Assembly (NCBI GenBank): GCA_023717585.1
Contig: JAMQPJ010000093.1
Span: 1-29,229, forward strand
DNA length: 29,229 bases
Reading direction: 5' to 3'
Source: Thermoanaerobaculia bacterium
GTDB lineage: Bacteria; Acidobacteriota; Thermoanaerobaculia; UBA5066
Shown: positions 22,090 to 29,229 of the stretch, piece after piece
Layout: each line of letters begins with the position of its first letter
Numbering within the stretch: the stretch's first letter is position 1
Program-made: the position numbers and the translations under genes
Notes under the pieces: generated by a model
Seen by the model: the letters and a program-made list of their open reading frames with translations, nothing else
Told to the model about the DNA's origin: nothing
The model's database searches: none

Positions 22090-23732
22090 AGCGGGCCGCC
22101 GCCCTTTACGTCTTCCTGACGCTCCTCGTCTGGGGGATCTTCGCGTTCGATCAGGGCCTCTTCCACGACGACGCGGCGCACCTCATGTGGGCCTCGCAAC
22201 ACGCCGGGGCGCCGCTCCGCGGCCTGTTCGAGCCGATGGTCGCCCCGACGCGCCTCCTCAACAGCACGCCGTACATCCTCGCCCTGGCCTCGCCGGCTCC
22301 CGCCGTCGTCCTCCAGCTTCTCTTCGGCGCTTACTGGCTGCTGTCGGCCCTCGCGGTCTTCGCGCTCACGCGGCGCCTCTTTCCGTCGTCGCCGGGCCTT
22401 GCGCTCACGTCCGGCGCTCTCGCCGCCACGGCGACGAGCGACCTCCTCACGAACAGCTCCGTCGGCCTCGCATATTGTCTCTCGGGCCTGACGTTCGCCG
22501 CCGCCCTCACGGCGGCGCTGCGCTTCCAGGAGACGGGCGCGCCCATGGCCCTCGTCGCCGCCGCGCTCCTGCTGAATGCCGGCCTTCTCGCGTCCGACGG
22601 CGCGGCCCCGGCCGCCGCGCTCGCTCCGCTCTTGTTCCTTGCCACGCGGGGCCGGGCCGATCGGCGTTGGGCCGCCGCGTCCGCCTGCTGGTTGCTCGCG
22701 CTCCTCCCGTGGACCGTCGTCTTCCTGCGCTTCCTGAGGGATCCGGGCTCGTACGCGGCGATCGCTGTCGCCCCGTTCGACGCGGTCCGGCAGGGGCGCC
22801 TCACGGCCGCGCTCACCGCCCACGATTTCCTGCCGTGGCGGTGGGCCTTCCGCAGGCCCGTCTGGATCGAGCACCTGCCGCCGGTCGTTCCCGCGTGGGT
22901 GTACGTCCTTGCCACGCTTGCCGGCACGGCCGCGTTCGTGGCCGCCGCATCGGCGGCGCGCGCGGAATCGGGGGCCGAGGCCGGCGACGCGGAACGCCGG
23001 CCGCGCCCGAGCTACCGCTCGAGCTACGTCGCGGCCGTCCTCGTCCTCATGATCGTCGCGACGCACGCCGCGTTCTCGGGCGTCCAGCTCGCCGAGGTCC
23101 GGTTCCGGACGCATCTCGTCACGCGCCTCGTCGCCGCGATCCTCGTCGCCCTGCTCGCGGGAGCGCTCGCGAGCCGCCTGCGTGTCCCGCGTCTCGCGCT
23201 CGTTCTGCCCGCCCTCTTCGTGGGTCTCGGCATCGCGGGAGGCCTCGAGCGGCAGGACACGTACCTCGCGACGTGGCGCCGCCAGCGCGCCGAGCTGGCC
23301 TCGATCCTCGAGGCCGCCCCCGCTCTCGACTCTCAAGCGATTCTCGTCTTCTCCCTCGCGCCGGACCCGGGGGGCTTTCAGGCGACGCGGGTCCCGTACC
23401 TCGCGTCGGCGTGGATGTTTCTCCTCCGGGAAGACGCCTCCGTCGCGGGGCGAACCGTCGTCTCGCTGCCCGGATGGGGCGCCGACTGCAGGGCCGAGAG
23501 CGCGGGGTTGAGATGCACCGGCGGCCCCGGTTCGGGCCTGTACGCGTGGGACCGGCTCGTCGTCCTCCGGTTCGATCCGGCGTCGTTCCGATACCGGCTC
23601 GTCACGGAGTTTCCGGAGTCTGCCGGCGCGTACCGGCCGCTTGCGCTCATCCGGCCCGCGCCCCTCCCGGAGCGCGCGCTCTCACTCCTCGCGGGGCCCC
23701 GTCTTCTGGCCAGCCTCCTGCCCGCGCCATGA
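22086..23732 (+). CDS. GT-C-like polytopic membrane protein
   Basis: The product has 548 residues from GTG 22086. About ten hydrophobic segments span residues ~5-400, followed by a ~150-residue soluble C-terminal region. The first extracytoplasmic loop carries FHDDAAHL with adjacent aspartates (D28, D29), the position of the catalytic acid in GT-C enzymes that use polyprenyl-phosphate sugars. I infer a glycosyltransferase acting outside the inner membrane, but similarity to a named family is weak, and a structural or transport role is possible. The next gene has the same layout. Confidence 0.65.
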   Translation: MKRAAALYVFLTLLVWGIFAFDQGLFHDDAAHLMWASQHAGAPLRGLFEPMVAPTRLLNSTPYILALASPAPAVVLQLLFGAYWLLSALAVFALTRRLFPSSPGLALTSGALAATATSDLLTNSSVGLAYCLSGLTFAAALTAALRFQETGAPMALVAAALLLNAGLLASDGAAPAAALAPLLFLATRGRADRRWAAASACWLLALLPWTVVFLRFLRDPGSYAAIAVAPFDAVRQGRLTAALTAHDFLPWRWAFRRPVWIEHLPPVVPAWVYVLATLAGTAAFVAAASAARAESGAEAGDAERRPRPSYRSSYVAAVLVLMIVATHAAFSGVQLAEVRFRTHLVTRLVAAILVALLAGALASRLRVPRLALVLPALFVGLGIAGGLERQDTYLATWRRQRAELASILEAAPALDSQAILVFSLAPDPGGFQATRVPYLASAWMFLLREDASVAGRTVVSLPGWGADCRAESAGLRCTGGPGSGLYAWDRLVVLRFDPASFRYRLVTEFPESAGAYRPLALIRPAPLPERALSLLAGPRLLASLLPAP

Positions 23733-25714
23733 CGAACCGCCGGTTCATCCTGCTCGCGATCGGCGTGACGGCGCTGCTGGGGCTCTGGCTCTACTCGCCG
23801 ACGTTCGGCCATTCGTACGCCTACGACGACATCGACAACCTGAACGACGCCGCGGATCTCCTCGCGGGCCGCGCCCCGTTCTGGGGCGCCCTCTTCCAGC
23901 CGCACGGCGAGCACTTCGTCCCCGTCCTGCGCCTCCTCCTGGCCGCAAGCGCCGCGCTCTTCGGGACGGACGCGACGCCGCTGCGCCTCCTCGTCTTCGC
24001 GTCGCACCTCCTCTCGGCGCTCTTCGTCGCCCTCACGGCCCGCCGGCTCCTCCGGGACGACGCGGCGGGCCTCGTCGCGGGACTCATCTACGTCCTTCCG
24101 TGCGGCTTCTCCTCGATGTGGCTCTGGTTTCCGAGCGGCGGCGCCGTCATGATCGGGATCGCGGGCGTGACGGGTGCGCTCGCCGCGATCGCCCACGCGG
24201 AAAGCCTCGGCCGGACGCGCGCCTCTCTCCTCGCCGCCGCCGGCTGCGTCCTCGCCCTCGCCTGCGACAACTCGCTCGTCCCGCTCGTGTCCGCGCCGCT
24301 CTTACTCTCGATCCTCGAGCGGCGGCAGGCCGGCGACCGCCGCTTCGCGAGCCGGCTCGAGGTCTTCCTCTTCGCGCTCGCGGCGTTCGCGCTCCTTGCG
24401 ACGCGCCTCGCGTACACAAGGCTGACCGGGCTGGCGCTTCACACAGAGCCCGTCGCCGCCGCCAAGCACTTCCTCTTCCTCGCCTGCGCAGCGCCCTTTC
24501 GCTACGTCTTTCCGGGGCAGAGCGTCGTCAGGCCGTTCGGGGGCGTCGAGTGGTTCCCGAAGATGGAGGCGTCGTTCGGGATCGTCGTCGCGCTCGCGGC
24601 GACCGTCGCCCTCCTCGTCCTCCTGACGCCGTCCACGCGCCGTGGCGCCGTGGCGGCATTCGCCACGCTCCCCGCCGGACTCGGCTTCCTCGCCCTCGTC
24701 AGCCTCGGCCGGTGGAACGCCACCTACGAGGAGCTCTTCGACGCGGACCGCTATTTTTTCCCGCTGCTCGTCCCGGCGGCGTTCCTCGCGGGCACCGCGG
24801 CCGCCGCATTCCGCGAGCGGCTCCGGGCGGACTCCCGTTTCCGGGTTGCGCTTCTCGGACTCGCGCTCACCGCATTCGGCTTCGAGGCATTCCTGCACAG
24901 GACGGCGATGCTGAACCGCGGTTCGTGGGACGTGTACGCCGTGCACGCGAACCGCCTCGGCACGCTCACGCGGCTCGCGGAGATGCTCGCGGACGCCGCG
25001 CGCGCTCTCCCGCCCGACGCGCCCCCCCTTGCGGTCCCCGACACGAACCTCCACTTCCCGGACATTCACAACGGGAGGATCTCGACGCGCTTCCTCCTCG
25101 CGATCTCGAACCGGCGACCGACGCCGCGCCTCGTCCTCGCGCGCGGCCCCGTCGGGCCCCGCGACGCGTCTCTTCTGAATCCCGTCTTCGACGCGTGGGC
25201 CCGCGAGATCGGAGCGGAGCCGTGGTTCGCCGTCGAGAACGGGGAGATCCGCGACCTCCACCGCCCGAACGCCGTGGATTTCGTGATCTCCGCGCAGGAG
25301 GCGGACGTCCTCTCGGGCTTCCATGCCTGGGCCCGCCCGGCGCGGTGGATGGGGCGCCGCGGCATCGTCCGCGCCGTCCTGTCCGGGCCGAAGCTCCGGG
25401 TCGAGCTCGCGTGCCCGGTCGACGCCCTCGCGGCGGCGCGGCCGCCTGTTCTTGTGCCCGTGCTCGACGTGACGCTCGAGCGCGGGGAGGGAGGCGAGCC
25501 CGTCCCTGTCGGCACGATCCGCTCCGAGGGCTCCGCGTGGCGCGCCTACGACCTCGCGGTCCCGGGGGACTTCTGGGCGCTGCGCCGCGGCACGCCAGTC
25601 CGCGTCGTCCTCGCGTCGCGGACGACCTGGCGTCCGGCCGACGTCCTGCGCGGTTCCGGCGACGAACGCGAGCTCTCCGTCCAGGTATTCCGGATCGCGT
25701 TCGTGAAAGAGTGA
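23729..25714 (+). CDS. Second GT-C-like polytopic membrane protein
   Basis: The product has 661 residues from ATG 23729 (ATGA overlap). The first membrane segment is followed by SYAYDDIDNLNDAADLLAGR with acidic residues D33, D34 and D36, then PHGEHFVPVLRLL, a pattern shared with protein O-mannosyltransferase-like and other GT-C proteins. About ten membrane segments are followed by a ~230-residue C-terminal soluble domain that I do not recognise. Probably an extracytoplasmic sugar transferase using a lipid-linked donor; the donor could be made by the polyprenyl-phosphate GT2 at the end of the window. A 55-base gap follows. Confidence 0.68.
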   Translation: MTNRRFILLAIGVTALLGLWLYSPTFGHSYAYDDIDNLNDAADLLAGRAPFWGALFQPHGEHFVPVLRLLLAASAALFGTDATPLRLLVFASHLLSALFVALTARRLLRDDAAGLVAGLIYVLPCGFSSMWLWFPSGGAVMIGIAGVTGALAAIAHAESLGRTRASLLAAAGCVLALACDNSLVPLVSAPLLLSILERRQAGDRRFASRLEVFLFALAAFALLATRLAYTRLTGLALHTEPVAAAKHFLFLACAAPFRYVFPGQSVVRPFGGVEWFPKMEASFGIVVALAATVALLVLLTPSTRRGAVAAFATLPAGLGFLALVSLGRWNATYEELFDADRYFFPLLVPAAFLAGTAAAAFRERLRADSRFRVALLGLALTAFGFEAFLHRTAMLNRGSWDVYAVHANRLGTLTRLAEMLADAARALPPDAPPLAVPDTNLHFPDIHNGRISTRFLLAISNRRPTPRLVLARGPVGPRDASLLNPVFDAWAREIGAEPWFAVENGEIRDLHRPNAVDFVISAQEADVLSGFHAWARPARWMGRRGIVRAVLSGPKLRVELACPVDALAAARPPVLVPVLDVTLERGEGGEPVPVGTIRSEGSAWRAYDLAVPGDFWALRRGTPVRVVLASRTTWRPADVLRGSGDERELSVQVFRIAFVKE

Positions 25715-25754
25715 CGATTCGTGACGCGGCGCTCCGGGCGCGGGGGCCTGACGC

Positions 25755-25760
25755 TATGCT
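25755..25760 (+). promoter_or_regulatory. TATGCT -10-like box for near-leaderless start at 25770
   Basis: TATGCT ends nine bases before the ATG. There is no ribosome binding site between them. It lies in the 55-base gap that separates the last two plus-strand units. No good -35 box is visible. Confidence 0.4.
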
Positions 25761-25769
25761 GACGGCGCC

Positions 25770-26747
25770 ATGAGCGAGCTCGACACCGTCGCGCGCGTGT
25801 GGGGTGAGAAGGCCGAGACGCGAAACAGGAACCCCGTGCAGGGCTGGCTGGACCCGGCGCTCGTCCTGGAGGAGATCGTCCAGGGGAGGCAGACGGGCTC
25901 CCCCACGACGAACTGGCTCGTCGGGCTCATCGAGCGGCTCCGGATCCCGAAGGACGCGCGCTGGCTGTCGCTCGGGTGCGGGGCCGCGGGCACCGAGATC
26001 CGGATCGCGAAGCTGGGCCTCGTGGGCTCGATCGACGCCCGTGACGCCTCGCCCGCGGCCCTCGAGACGGCGCGCCGAAACAGCGCCGCAGAAGGCGTCA
26101 CGAACGTCGCGTTCGAGGCCGCCGACCTGAACGACGCGCGCCTCCCGAAGGGGACGTTCGACGTCGTCCTCATGAACATGTCGCTCCACCACGTGAAGAA
26201 CCTGGACCGGCTGCTCGGCCGGGCGGCCGCCGCCCTGAAGCCGCGCGGCTTTTTTCTCGCGAACGAGTTCGTGGGCCCGCGCCAGTTTCAGTTCCCGGAA
26301 GCCCGGCTCGCCGTCGTCCGCGACCTCCTCGCCGCAATGCCCGACCGGCTCAGGGACGACGGGACGGGAAGCCCGAAGACGGCGTATCGCAGCTTCCCCG
26401 TGGAGCACTGGAACATCCACGACCCGTCCGAGGCCGTGCGCTCGGACGAGATCCTGGACGCCGTCGCGCGCCATTTCGAGATCGTGTTCCGCGCCGACTA
26501 CGGCGGCACGATCCTCGGGCTCCTCCTCGAAGACATCGCGCACAACTTCCGGAAGGAGCGGCCCGGGGACGTCGACGTGCTGCGCCTCCTCGGCCGGTTC
26601 GAGGAGATCCTCGTCCGGAGGCTGGGCGTTTTCCCGAACGACTACACCGTGCTCGCCGCCCGGCGCCCGCGCGGCGGCGCGCTCGGCCAGATCCTCCACC
26701 GCGTCCGGAGCGTCTTCGCCGAATCGGAAGGAGACGCCCGCCGATGA
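25770..26747 (+). CDS. Class I SAM-dependent methyltransferase
   Basis: The product has 325 residues. Motif I is LSLGCGAAGTEIRIAKLG, with serine where an acidic residue is common; motif II is SIDARDASPAAL; the later motif is FDVVLMNMSLHHVKNLDRLL. The C-terminal ~120 residues (VEHWNIHDPSEAVRSDEIL, then LGLLLEDIAHNFR) are helical and may hold the acceptor. It leads a unit with the epimerase, acyltransferase and GT2, so it probably methylates a sugar or glycan. The stop overlaps the epimerase start by four bases. Confidence 0.8.
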   Translation: MSELDTVARVWGEKAETRNRNPVQGWLDPALVLEEIVQGRQTGSPTTNWLVGLIERLRIPKDARWLSLGCGAAGTEIRIAKLGLVGSIDARDASPAALETARRNSAAEGVTNVAFEAADLNDARLPKGTFDVVLMNMSLHHVKNLDRLLGRAAAALKPRGFFLANEFVGPRQFQFPEARLAVVRDLLAAMPDRLRDDGTGSPKTAYRSFPVEHWNIHDPSEAVRSDEILDAVARHFEIVFRADYGGTILGLLLEDIAHNFRKERPGDVDVLRLLGRFEEILVRRLGVFPNDYTVLAARRPRGGALGQILHRVRSVFAESEGDARR

Positions 26748-27760
26748 GCTCCCCCGTGGCCCTCCTGCCCGCCTCTCTCGGCTCGCGTTTCGACGGGTCG
26801 CGCGCGCTCGTGACGGGGGGCCTCGGGTTCATCGGGAGCAACCTCGCGATCGCGCTCGTGGGGCTCGGCGTCGACGTCTCGATCTGCGACCCGATGCTGC
26901 CGGGCTACGGCGCGAACCCCTTCAACATCAAGCCGGTGAAGTCGCGCGTTCGCGTCTCGGGCGGCGACATCCGCGACGCGGAAGCGATGAAGAAGGCCGT
27001 CGACGGCCAGGACTTCGTCTTCCACCTCGCGGGCCAGGTCGACCACATCCTGAGCCTCACGGACCCGTTTCCCGACATCGACATCAACGTGAAGGGCACC
27101 GCCGTCCTCATGGAGGCTCTCAAGCACCACAACCGCAAGGCGCGCGTCGTCTACACCGGCACGCGCGGCCAGTACGGCCCCGCGGTTTCCCTGCCCGTCA
27201 GCGAGACGGCGCCGACGCATCCCAAGGGCCTCTACGAGATCTCGAACCTGACGGCCGAGAAGATCATCGAGGTGTACGACGAGGTCCACGGGATCGCGTC
27301 CGTGCTCCTCCGGCTCACGAACATCTACGGGCCGCGCGCCCAGATGAAGCACTCGCGGTACGGCGTCGTGAACTGGTTCGTGCGCGTCGCCCTCGACGGC
27401 AAGCCGCTGCAGGTCTTCGGCGACGGGAAAATCAAACGCGACTTCCTCTACGTCGACGACTGCATCGAGGCGATCCTGCTTTCCGCGGCCAACGACGGAG
27501 CGAGGCGGGAGATCCTGAACGTGGGCGACGACCGCGCCACGACCTTCCGGGAGCTCGCCGTGGAGCTCGCGCGGCTCACGGGCGCGACGTGGTCCTATGC
27601 CCCGTTCTCGGCGGAACGAAAGGCGCAGGAGCCCGGAGACTTCGTCTCGGACATCTCGAAGATCCGGCGCATGCTCGGGTGGAGCCCCCGCACCTCCCTC
27701 GCGGACGGCCTGACGCGGACGCTCGATTACTATCGCCGTTACAAGGACCGGTACTGGTAG
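26744..27760 (+). CDS. NAD-dependent sugar-nucleotide epimerase/dehydratase (extended SDR) with altered active site
   Basis: The product has 338 residues. The Rossmann motif is TGGLGFIGSN (G25, G28, G31). HLAGQVDH and DINVKGT match the extended SDR family, as do RLTNIYGPR, DFLYVDDCIEAIL and the late GDFVSDISKIRRMLGW. These enzymes epimerise, dehydrate or otherwise remodel UDP-, GDP- or dTDP-sugars. The catalytic Tyr-x3-Lys is unusual: Y164 is followed by E-I-S-N, so the lysine position is asparagine (codon 27245-27247), with the next lysine five residues later. It is coupled to the upstream methyltransferase (ATGA) and followed directly by the acyltransferase. Confidence 0.87.
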   Translation: MSSPVALLPASLGSRFDGSRALVTGGLGFIGSNLAIALVGLGVDVSICDPMLPGYGANPFNIKPVKSRVRVSGGDIRDAEAMKKAVDGQDFVFHLAGQVDHILSLTDPFPDIDINVKGTAVLMEALKHHNRKARVVYTGTRGQYGPAVSLPVSETAPTHPKGLYEISNLTAEKIIEVYDEVHGIASVLLRLTNIYGPRAQMKHSRYGVVNWFVRVALDGKPLQVFGDGKIKRDFLYVDDCIEAILLSAANDGARREILNVGDDRATTFRELAVELARLTGATWSYAPFSAERKAQEPGDFVSDISKIRRMLGWSPRTSLADGLTRTLDYYRRYKDRYW

Positions 27761-28492
27761 ATGGACAGGACGCCCGCCTCCACAGACTCCAAAGAGAACT
27801 CCATCGCCCCCGAGGCGCGCCTCGGATCGGGCGTCGTGCTCGGCCATCACGTCACGATCTACCCCGGGGTCGCCGTCGGCGACGGCGTCCGGATCCTCGA
27901 CGGCGCCGTCCTCGGCCGCCCGCCCCTCACGGCGGGCAACACGACCCGGAAGCTCCCGAAAGAGCCCGGCCCGCTCGTCGTCGGGGCCGGCTCCATCGTG
28001 GGCGCGAACGCCGTGCTCTACGCGGGCTCGCGGCTCGGCGCGCGCGTCATGATCGGAGACCTCGCCTCGGTCCGCGAGGGATGCGACGTGGCGGACGACG
28101 TCGTCCTCGGGCGCGGCGTCCTCGTCATGTACGACTCGAGGATCGGCGCGCGCACGCGCGTCATCGACGGCGCGATCCTGACGGGGAACATGGAGATCGA
28201 GGAGGACGTCTTCATCGGCCCGGGCGTTCTCTCGGTGAACGACAACGACGTCTACCTCTCGCGCTTCGGCCTCGCGCCGTGGTTCGTGAAGGGGCCGCGC
28301 ATCCGGCGCTGGGCGCTCATCGGCACGGGGGCGAACCTCGTGGCCGGAATCACGGTGGGCGAAGGCGCGATCGTGGCCCCGAGCGCGGTCGTGACGCGCG
28401 ACGTGCCCGACTGGACGGTCGTCGCGGGCGTGCCGGCGCGGCACGTCCGGGACGTCCCGGCCGCGGACAGGGACGCGATCAGGGGACGATGA
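27761..28492 (+). CDS. Left-handed beta-helix (hexapeptide) acyltransferase
   Basis: The product has 243 residues starting at the base after the epimerase stop. It is built of hexapeptide turns (LGSGVVLGHHVTIYPGVAVG, VVGAGSIVGANAVLYAGSRL, IGARTRVIDGAILTG, IGTGANLVAGITVGEGAIVA) and ends with the usual VVAGVPARHV. A loop with NDNDVYLSRFGLAPWFVKGP interrupts the helix, as in WlbB/WbpD-type sugar N-acetyltransferases. It probably acetylates a sugar nucleotide made by the adjacent epimerase, though serine acetyltransferase-like or O-acetyl transfer cannot be excluded. Confidence 0.82.
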   Translation: MDRTPASTDSKENSIAPEARLGSGVVLGHHVTIYPGVAVGDGVRILDGAVLGRPPLTAGNTTRKLPKEPGPLVVGAGSIVGANAVLYAGSRLGARVMIGDLASVREGCDVADDVVLGRGVLVMYDSRIGARTRVIDGAILTGNMEIEEDVFIGPGVLSVNDNDVYLSRFGLAPWFVKGPRIRRWALIGTGANLVAGITVGEGAIVAPSAVVTRDVPDWTVVAGVPARHVRDVPAADRDAIRGR

Positions 28493-29229
28493 GCGTCCTC
28501 TCGGTCGTCGTCCCCGTCTACCACAACGCGGCGAGCCTGCCGGACCTCCTCGCGCGTCTCGCGGCGCTCGCGGCGCGCCACCCCGGCGACACGTTCGAAT
28601 TCGTGTGCGTGGACGACGGCTCGAAGGACGACTCCTTCGCGGTCCTCGAGCGCCTTCGGAACGACGAGCCGCGCCTTCGCGTCGTCAAGCTCTCGCGCAA
28701 CTTCGGCTCGAACGCCGCGCTTCTCGCGGGGCTCTCGCATGCGCAGGGCGACGCCGTCGCGACGATCTCGGCCGACCTGCAGGACCCCCCCGAGACGCTC
28801 GACGCGATGCTCGCGCACTGGCGCGCGGGGAAGAAGGTCGTCATCGCCGCGCGCGAAGGGCGCGACGATCCCGCCCTCGACGTCCTTCTCGCGAACGCCT
28901 TCTACCGCCTTTTCCGCCGCTTCGCGATCCCGACCATGCCGAAGCAGGGCTTCGACTTCTTCGTCATCGACCGGAGCGTGCGCGACCTCCTGCTCCAGAT
29001 CCAGGAGAGCAACGCGTATCTCATGGGCCTCGTCCTCTGGCTCGGCTTCGACCCGGCCGTCGTGCCGTTCCACCGCCAGGAGCGCGCGAAACGCTACGGG
29101 ACGTCGATGTGGACGCTGGGCCGGAAGCTGAAGTACTTCATCGACTCGTTCGTCGCGTTCTCGTACATGCCGGTTCGCGCCGCGTCGCTTCTCGGCATTT
29201 GCATCTCGGCGGCGGGCCTTCTGTACGCC
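28489..29229 (+). CDS. Polyprenyl-phosphate-type GT2 glycosyltransferase (partial, C-terminus outside window)
   Basis: 247 codons run from ATG 28489 to the window end with no stop. The product opens LSVVVPVYHNAASLPDLLAR, then VCVDDGSKDDSF, LSRNFGSNAALLAGLSHAQG and ATISADLQDPPE. This set is typical of the DPM1/GtrB/ArnC group, which make polyprenyl-phosphate sugars. A membrane segment begins at the end (AASLLGICISAAGLLYA), as expected for the C-terminal anchor of this group. It could supply the lipid-linked sugar used by the GT-C-like proteins upstream. The start overlaps the acyltransferase stop (ATGA). Confidence 0.88.
   Translation, partial: MSVLSVVVPVYHNAASLPDLLARLAALAARHPGDTFEFVCVDDGSKDDSFAVLERLRNDEPRLRVVKLSRNFGSNAALLAGLSHAQGDAVATISADLQDPPETLDAMLAHWRAGKKVVIAAREGRDDPALDVLLANAFYRLFRRFAIPTMPKQGFDFFVIDRSVRDLLLQIQESNAYLMGLVLWLGFDPAVVPFHRQERAKRYGTSMWTLGRKLKYFIDSFVAFSYMPVRAASLLGICISAAGLLYA

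Overview
This window is a GC-rich stretch of a bacterial chromosome that reads as a surface-polysaccharide biosynthesis and export locus with two insertions of other content. The density of glycosyltransferases, the SBBP-repeat protein with FG-GAP repeats, and the quinoprotein dehydrogenase with a C-terminal beta domain suggest Acidobacteriota, possibly a Thermoanaerobaculia-like lineage. This placement is an inference from gene content only; there is no rRNA or other phylogenetic marker here.

Layout. (1) 1-3437, minus strand: a Wzx-type flippase (cut by the window edge) coupled to a GT2-GT4 fusion glycosyltransferase. (2) 3594-9571: three secreted proteins unrelated to glycan assembly: one with a phage tail-fibre-like C-terminus, a large SBBP/FG-GAP repeat protein on the minus strand, and a PQQ-type glucose/sorbosone dehydrogenase. 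(3) 9633-11917, plus strand: an NDP-hexose 2,3-dehydratase, the entry enzyme for 2,6-dideoxysugars, followed by a GT2. (4) 11952-14262, minus strand: three consecutive toxin-antitoxin-like pairs, namely VapBC and two pairs of a small helical protein with a nucleotidyltransferase. (5) 14274-16949, minus strand: the ABC exporter Wzm/Wzt and a zinc-ribbon methyltransferase. (6) 17038-25714, plus strand: a tightly coupled run of a coiled-coil protein, GT4, methyltransferase with an inserted beta-sandwich, two more coiled-coil proteins, a second GT2-GT4 fusion and two GT-C-like membrane proteins. (7) 25770-29229, plus strand: methyltransferase, sugar-nucleotide epimerase, hexapeptide acyltransferase and a polyprenyl-phosphate-type GT2 cut by the window edge.

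How the genes may work together. The epimerase, dehydratase and acyltransferase would modify nucleotide sugars. The GT2 and GT4 enzymes would build the chain on a lipid carrier in the cytoplasm. Wzm/Wzt (no carbohydrate-binding extension) and the Wzx homologue are two separate translocation routes, so the locus may serve two glycans. The GT-C-like proteins and the polyprenyl-phosphate GT2 point to further decoration outside the inner membrane.

Two general traits stand out. Twelve gene junctions share exactly four bases (GTGA or ATGA), which implies translational coupling. At least six unit-leading genes have a TANNNT -10-like hexamer ending only 6-9 bases before the start codon, which suggests leaderless or nearly leaderless transcripts. 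No rRNA, tRNA, CRISPR array, insertion sequence or non-coding gap above 300 bases was seen.
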